Origin: Chitinophaga pinensis
Lineage (GTDB): Bacteria > Bacteroidota > Bacteroidia > Chitinophagales > Chitinophagaceae
Direction of reading: 5' to 3'
Length of the DNA: 59,673 nucleotides
NCBI GenBank assembly: GCA_945865645.1
Contig: CAMBEI010000010.1
Span: 1-59,673, forward strand
Positions within the stretch are counted from its first letter, which is position 1; each line of letters starts with the position of its first letter. Below the pieces are notes generated by a model, which had not been told where the DNA came from, did no database searches, and saw only the letters and a program-made list of their open reading frames with translations. This document shows positions 55,543 to 59,673 of the stretch, piece after piece. The translations under genes and the position numbers were made by a program.

Positions 55543-57900
55543 ATGAAAATTTCTTTTTTTCTTTTTTTCTTTTTCTTTTTTTCTTTTTTTAGCTTTGCAC
55601 AAAATAAATATACTATTAGTGGTTATGTAAAAGATTCGCTTAATGGCGAAACCCTCATTGGCGCTACCATTACGGTTCAAGGGCTAACCAAGGGAGTGAG
55701 CAGTAATCTTTATGGTTTTTATTCTATAACGCTTGATGAAGGTAAGTACGTACTAATTTTTTCTTTTATCGGATACAGATATAAAGCTGTTGAAATTAAT
55801 CTAGAAGCAGATACTAAAATAATTTTTGACGTTTTACCAAAGATAAATTTATCACAAGAGCTGGTTGTGTCTACTAAAAAAAGAGATACAAATATTAAAG
55901 ATGCTCAAATGGGAAAAATAACTTTACCTATTGAACAAATAAAATCAATTCCTGCCTTTTTGGGCGAAGTAGATTTATTAAAAACCATTCAGTTTTTGCC
56001 TGGGGTAAGAAATGCCGGGGAAGGGAGTGCTGGAATTTATGTAAGGGGAGGGGGCCCAGATCAGAATTTGATACTATTGGATGATGCCCCTGTTTATAAT
56101 ACAGGTCACCTATTTGGTTTTTTTTCTATTTTTAATGCTGATGCTATTAAAAATGTAACCCTTATTAAAGGGGGCATGCCCGCACAATATGGCGGCCGCC
56201 TGTCAAGTGTATTAGACGTTTCTATGAAAGAAGGGAATAATCAGAAATTACAAATAGAGGGCGGCATTGGCTTAATCGCATCCAGGCTATCTATTCAGGG
56301 TCCTATAAAAAAAAATAAATCATCATTTATTGTTTCTGCTAGACGCACTTATGTTGATGCACTCTCCAAACCTTTTATTAAATCTACTAGCCAGTTTAAA
56401 GGAAGCGGCTACTACTTTTATGATTTAAACGCGAAGGCTAATTACATTTTTTCTGACAAAAATAGAATTTATCTCAGTGGCTATTTTGGACGTGATGTTT
56501 TTGATTTTACAAATGGCAAACAAAGTTTAAAAGTAAATATCCCATGGGGTAATGCAACAGGAACATTTCGCTGGAATCATGTTTTTAATAATAAACTCTT
56601 TGGAAATACCACCGCTGTATATAACAATTATAATTTTACTTTTAATGCCATACAAAATAACTTTGAAGTAAAATTAGCCTCAGGCATTAGAGACTTGAGC
56701 ATTAAGCAAGATTTTGACTTGTACCCTTATACAGGTCATAAGCTTAAGTTTGGCGGTATTTACACTTACCATAAATTTACACCTTCTGTTGTAAGTGGTA
56801 AGCAAGATTCCATCGTTTTTAAACCTAATAATGCACAAGTAAAATATGGACACGAGGCTGCATTATACTTACAAGATGATTGGGAAATTAATGAAAAAAT
56901 AAAAATAAATGTCGGGTTAAGATATAGTTGGTTTCAACAAAGAGGTCCCTATAAAATATATCGAACAGATGACAATGGAAATCGGTTAGATAGTACCGTA
57001 TTTAAAAATGGTGATGCAATAAAAACGTATGGTGGCTTAGAGCCCCGCGTAACCATTCGTTATGCATTAAATGATGCAACTTCTGTTAAAGGTTCGGTAA
57101 CCCGCAACTTGCAATATATACACCTAGTTAGCAATTCAGGAACAACCTTACCCACTGATATTTGGGTGCCTTGTACCTACAAAGTAAAACCACAAATTAG
57201 CTGGCTTTACGCAACCGGCTTGTTTAAAAATTTTAAAGATAATACTTATGAAACCTCTATAGAATTATATTATAAACAACTACAAAATCAAATTGAATAT
57301 CAAGATGGCTTTACACCCAATGGACTTGATGATACAGAGAATTCATTTGTATTTGGTAAAGGCTCAAGTTATGGAGCCGAATTTTTCATTAATAAAACAA
57401 AAGGCAGATTAACAGGTTGGGTGGGTTATACATTAAGTTGGACTTGGCGTAAATTTGCTGAATTAAACTTTGGTGAAAAATACCCAGCTAAATACGATCG
57501 TAGAAATGATATGAGTGTGGTGGCCTTGTACGAGTTGAATAAAAAATGGAGACTATCTGCTTCGTTTGTGTATGGTACCGGCAATTCGGCCACATTGCCA
57601 CAAAGATTTTATATAGTAGGGGGTGTGCTTACACAGGAGTATAGTCGAATAAACGAATATCGATTGCCATCATACCATCGGATTGATTTTGCTGCGATAC
57701 TTACCCCAAAGAAAAATATAAAGCGAAATTGGAAAACGGAGTGGGTATTCAGTGTTTACAATGCCTATAATCGTAAAAACCCATACTTTATATATTTTGA
57801 CCAAACCGGAAACCCTTTTAATGGCAGTTTGCAAGTACAAGCTAAGCAGGTTTCTTTATTTCCGGTAATACCAGCTGTTACTTGGAATGTGAAATTTTAA
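55543..57900 (+). CDS. TonB-dependent receptor with carboxypeptidase-like domain
   Basis: A 785-residue outer-membrane receptor. The signal peptide is unusually Phe-rich (MKISFFLFFFFFFSFFSFAQ) and is written in a 40-base pyrimidine tract. A CarboxypepD_reg-like domain (about 20-105, YTISGYVKDSLNGETLIGAT) is followed by the plug, with PAFLGEVDLLKTIQFLPGVR, SAGIYVRGGGPDQNLILLDD and GGMPAQYGGRLSSVLDVSMK. The barrel ends VIPAVTWNVKF. It resembles the shorter (about 800) receptor group seen beside surface or metal genes, not SusC. I chose the ATG at 55543 for the signal peptide; an in-frame ATG at 55513 adds ten residues. Confidence 0.9.
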   Translation: MKISFFLFFFFFFSFFSFAQNKYTISGYVKDSLNGETLIGATITVQGLTKGVSSNLYGFYSITLDEGKYVLIFSFIGYRYKAVEINLEADTKIIFDVLPKINLSQELVVSTKKRDTNIKDAQMGKITLPIEQIKSIPAFLGEVDLLKTIQFLPGVRNAGEGSAGIYVRGGGPDQNLILLDDAPVYNTGHLFGFFSIFNADAIKNVTLIKGGMPAQYGGRLSSVLDVSMKEGNNQKLQIEGGIGLIASRLSIQGPIKKNKSSFIVSARRTYVDALSKPFIKSTSQFKGSGYYFYDLNAKANYIFSDKNRIYLSGYFGRDVFDFTNGKQSLKVNIPWGNATGTFRWNHVFNNKLFGNTTAVYNNYNFTFNAIQNNFEVKLASGIRDLSIKQDFDLYPYTGHKLKFGGIYTYHKFTPSVVSGKQDSIVFKPNNAQVKYGHEAALYLQDDWEINEKIKINVGLRYSWFQQRGPYKIYRTDDNGNRLDSTVFKNGDAIKTYGGLEPRVTIRYALNDATSVKGSVTRNLQYIHLVSNSGTTLPTDIWVPCTYKVKPQISWLYATGLFKNFKDNTYETSIELYYKQLQNQIEYQDGFTPNGLDDTENSFVFGKGSSYGAEFFINKTKGRLTGWVGYTLSWTWRKFAELNFGEKYPAKYDRRNDMSVVALYELNKKWRLSASFVYGTGNSATLPQRFYIVGGVLTQEYSRINEYRLPSYHRIDFAAILTPKKNIKRNWKTEWVFSVYNAYNRKNPYFIYFDQTGNPFNGSLQVQAKQVSLFPVIPAVTWNVKF

Positions 57901-58132
57901 AATTGACAAGGCAATGCCCAGCTTCGTAAGTAAAATTTGGAGTTAATCTTGTAAAAGTATCGTGACGTCACAAACATTTTACCTGGGTATTGACGGTCGT
58001 TGTTAATGCTGTTTTTACTGTAATCTGTTTTGACGCAGGAATCAAATGTTGTGGCAAGAAAAAAAGCTAAAATAGATAGGATTCCTTAAAATAAGGCTGT
58101 TGGTTATCAGATATAACCAAATACGATTTATA
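57901..58132. other. Convergent intergenic region with hairpins
   Basis: A 232-base gap between the stops of the TonB receptor and the uncharacterised secreted-protein gene. CCTTA/TAAGG (58084-58096) and TTGGTTAT/ATAACCAA (58100-58120) form tandem hairpins that could terminate either transcript, though neither has a strong T tract. A 10-base palindrome GTGACGTCAC is at 57962-57971. No gene is seen. Confidence 0.45.
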
Positions 58133-59221
58133 TTATTGCTTTATTTTAGGCTTATGTACAAATTGTATAACCCCGCTTTTCTGTAAATCTGATGAAATAC
58201 GTACTTCGTACCGACTATCCCCGTCATTTATAATCATCAGAGCTGTATTTGGCGCTATAGTTCCAAGGTTTTCGGCATACATAATTAATTCATTTAATTC
58301 CCTGGTTTCATCAATATTAAGTTTTAAACTTATAGATTTATCGCTTAATCGCTTATTTGATAATAATAATTTATCATTAAAAAACAGGGAAATACTATCT
58401 CCATCAATTTCTCCATTGTCATATAAATCTACTGTAAAACTGCCATTATCAATTTCAATAGTTTTTAGTAAATAATTACTCCTCTTCTGGTACAGGATTT
58501 CAGGTATTTTTTTTTCGATAATTTCTGCTTTAGATGATTTTGGAAAAGGTGTTTTTTCTGGCGTTAGCACTATTTTTTTTATTTCCTGATCTTTTGCATC
58601 CTCCTCATTTTTATTAGGAACCACTTTGTTGATTGGTGTTTCAGTAGTTTTTTTAGTTTTAGCAATTTTAGAAGCGTTTTCTATAGGATTAGATTTTGCA
58701 ACAGACTCTGTTTTTTTTGTTGCAACTTTTACTGTGTTATTATTGTAATAATCAGGATTTTTTTTAAGCATTCTCCTTGATAAAATAGTGGTTCCAAAAC
58801 CACAATCTCCATTTTGATTGGGAGCAGGAAGCCAGGAGCCTTCGAGTATTTGTTCATTATCCCTTTGAAAATAAGTTAAGTGATGTATTTGAAAACAATT
58901 TCGAATATTAGCGGGCACATTTGTTTTTGTTCTTTTAATTTCACCTACTTCTATATATTTATCAGCTTTGTTTAAAGTACCTTTTAACTCACAAATAGTA
59001 TAATAACGTTTTCCGCCATCACTAAAATAAGTGTAGGAATAGCCAGTTACTTTAGATTTGTCTACTTCAATTTCAATTACATATTCACAACTATCTCCAC
59101 TCCAACCTGTAAAAGCAGAACTTTTATCTACAAACGATCCTTTCCATTGCCCTGTAAAGTCTTGGGCAGACAGTTGGGTTGCAAAAAAAACAAACAAGAA
59201 TACCTGAATAATTTTAATCAT
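58133..59221 (-). CDS. Secreted protein of unknown function with Lys-rich linker
   Basis: A 362-residue exported protein; the signal peptide is MIKIIQVFLFVFFATQLSAQ. The first domain (about 21-155) is strand-rich (FTGQWKGSFVDKSSAFTGWS, GSWLPAPNQNGDCGFGTTIL) and looks like a lipocalin-type barrel. A low-complexity Lys/Glu/Thr/Pro linker follows (about 160-250). The C-terminal domain (about 255-362) has SFTVDLYDNGEIDGDSISLF and LGTIAPNTALMIINDGDSRY, a pattern I have seen in uncharacterised Bacteroidota proteins. No function can be assigned. It converges on the TonB receptor and diverges from thrS. A TATCTTTG box almost touches its start codon. Confidence 0.78.
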   Translation of the reverse strand: MIKIIQVFLFVFFATQLSAQDFTGQWKGSFVDKSSAFTGWSGDSCEYVIEIEVDKSKVTGYSYTYFSDGGKRYYTICELKGTLNKADKYIEVGEIKRTKTNVPANIRNCFQIHHLTYFQRDNEQILEGSWLPAPNQNGDCGFGTTILSRRMLKKNPDYYNNNTVKVATKKTESVAKSNPIENASKIAKTKKTTETPINKVVPNKNEEDAKDQEIKKIVLTPEKTPFPKSSKAEIIEKKIPEILYQKRSNYLLKTIEIDNGSFTVDLYDNGEIDGDSISLFFNDKLLLSNKRLSDKSISLKLNIDETRELNELIMYAENLGTIAPNTALMIINDGDSRYEVRISSDLQKSGVIQFVHKPKIKQ

Positions 59222-59226
59222 ATTGG

Positions 59227-59234
59227 CAAAGATA
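59227..59234 (-). promoter_or_regulatory. -7 box abutting the secreted-protein start
   Basis: The minus strand reads TATCTTTG at 59234-59227. It ends five bases before the ATG at 59221, predicting a leaderless or near-leaderless transcript. Confidence 0.5.
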
Positions 59235-59268
59235 TTTTAGATTAATTTTTCCTTAGCTAATACTTCGT

Positions 59269-59276
59269 TAAATTTG
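59269..59276 (+). promoter_or_regulatory. -7 box of thrS
   Basis: TAAATTTG at 59269-59276 ends 35 bases before the thrS ATG. The leader holds a possible GCAAAC/GTTTGC stem (about 59276-59301), too small to call a T-box or attenuator. Confidence 0.5.
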
Positions 59277-59311
59277 CAAACTGTAAGCCGCAAAGGTTTG
59301 CGAATAAAGAT

Positions 59312-59673
59312 ATGATAAAGATAACATTACCAGATGGTGCAGTTAAAGAATTTGAGCAGGGAACTTCTTCATTTGACATAGCAAAATCTATTAGTGAAGG
59401 CCTGGCAAGAAAAGTATTGGCTGCTAATATTAATGGAGAAATTTGGGATGCACATAGACCTATTGAAGCAGATGCTTCGCTTAAACTCCTTACTTGGGAA
59501 GATTTAGATGGCAAAGCAACTTTTTGGCACTCCTCTGCACATTTAATGGCCGAAGCGGTAGAATCTAGCTTCCCTGGTGTTAAATTTTGGGTTGGCCCAG
59601 CTATTGATAAAGGCTTTTATTATGATATGGATGTAGGGGATAAAAAAATTAAGGAAGAAGATTTGGATTTTTT
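59312..59673 (+). CDS. thrS: Threonine-tRNA ligase (3' end outside window)
   Basis: Charges tRNA-Thr with threonine. Only the first 120 codons are in the window. MIKITLPDGAVKEFEQGTSS is the TGS domain, which continues through AHRPIEADASLKLLTW. The N2 editing domain then begins with HSSAHLMAEAV (the HxxxH zinc-type motif of the editing site) and GVKFWVGPAIDKGFYYDMDV. The reading remains open at base 59673; the family is about 640 residues. The start ATG fits the promoter at 59269-59276. Confidence 0.96.
   Translation, partial: MIKITLPDGAVKEFEQGTSSFDIAKSISEGLARKVLAANINGEIWDAHRPIEADASLKLLTWEDLDGKATFWHSSAHLMAEAVESSFPGVKFWVGPAIDKGFYYDMDVGDKKIKEEDLDF

Noticed and set aside
57962..57971. GTGACGTCAC palindrome as an operator
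   Set aside because: It lies between two gene ends, not near a promoter, and a single 10-base palindrome is expected by chance occasionally.

Overview
The window is a stretch of AT-rich chromosome from a member of the Bacteroidota, most likely the order Chitinophagales. The evidence is the gene repertoire: SusC/SusD pair, TonB receptors with carboxypeptidase-like N-terminal domains, DUF4270, DUF5686, GSCFA, fused SecDF, fused SpmA-SpmB and OmpA with thrombospondin type 3 repeats. Starts lack Shine-Dalgarno sequences, and many genes carry the Bacteroidota -7 box TAnnTTTG. There is no phage, insertion sequence, CRISPR array or rRNA; the only RNA gene recognised is tRNA-Arg(UCU). Two genes are cut by the window ends: ppk1 on the left and thrS on the right.

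Layout. 1-3.2 kb (minus): polyphosphate kinase, a heptose-phosphate nucleotidyltransferase and a flippase-like membrane protein. 3.6-10.1 kb (plus): a degenerate glycogen-synthase-like protein, a DUF4270 lipoprotein, metK, rlmB overlapping an HMG-CoA-lyase-like gene, and a GSCFA protein. 10.1-18.4 kb: miaE, a penicillin-acylase-family hydrolase, a small membrane protein, a DUF5686 protein, trhO and purC. 18.6-22.6 kb: a TonB receptor and a FAS1 lipoprotein, closed by a 26-bp perfect inverted-repeat terminator shared with ychF. 24-25.5 kb: a fused SpmA-SpmB membrane protein. 25.5-31.2 kb (minus): a SusC-SusD-DUF4397 operon, with the decayed remnant of a DeoR-family regulator directly upstream. 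31.7-36.4 kb: a serine hydrolase, serA, a B12-dependent acyl-CoA mutase catalytic subunit without its cobalamin domain, and a small membrane protein. 36.5-42.6 kb: an A-type Fe-S carrier, secDF, a class-A-like serine hydrolase lipoprotein and an aminotransferase. 42.6-50.7 kb: an envelope cluster (OstA/LptA-like, MlaD-like, peptidoglycan amidase, divergent LptD, PlsC) followed by ung. 50.8-59.7 kb: tRNA-Arg, OmpA, an ABC-F ATPase, a DUF3347 protein with a TonB receptor, an uncharacterised secreted protein and thrS.

How the genes work together. Most are housekeeping or envelope genes. The OstA/MlaD/amidase/LptD block is a plausible lipopolysaccharide and lipid transport neighbourhood. Three separate outer-membrane import modules are present, each a TonB receptor with a different partner (FAS1 lipoprotein, SusD plus DUF4397, DUF3347). 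No degradative enzymes sit beside the SusCD pair, so its substrate cannot be read from context. I see no clear new defence or mobile system. The points most worth following are the receptor/partner pairs, the dead regulator, the acyl-CoA mutase with an altered substrate-site residue, a polypyrimidine tract inside a receptor signal peptide, and genes whose promoter box sits almost on the start codon.
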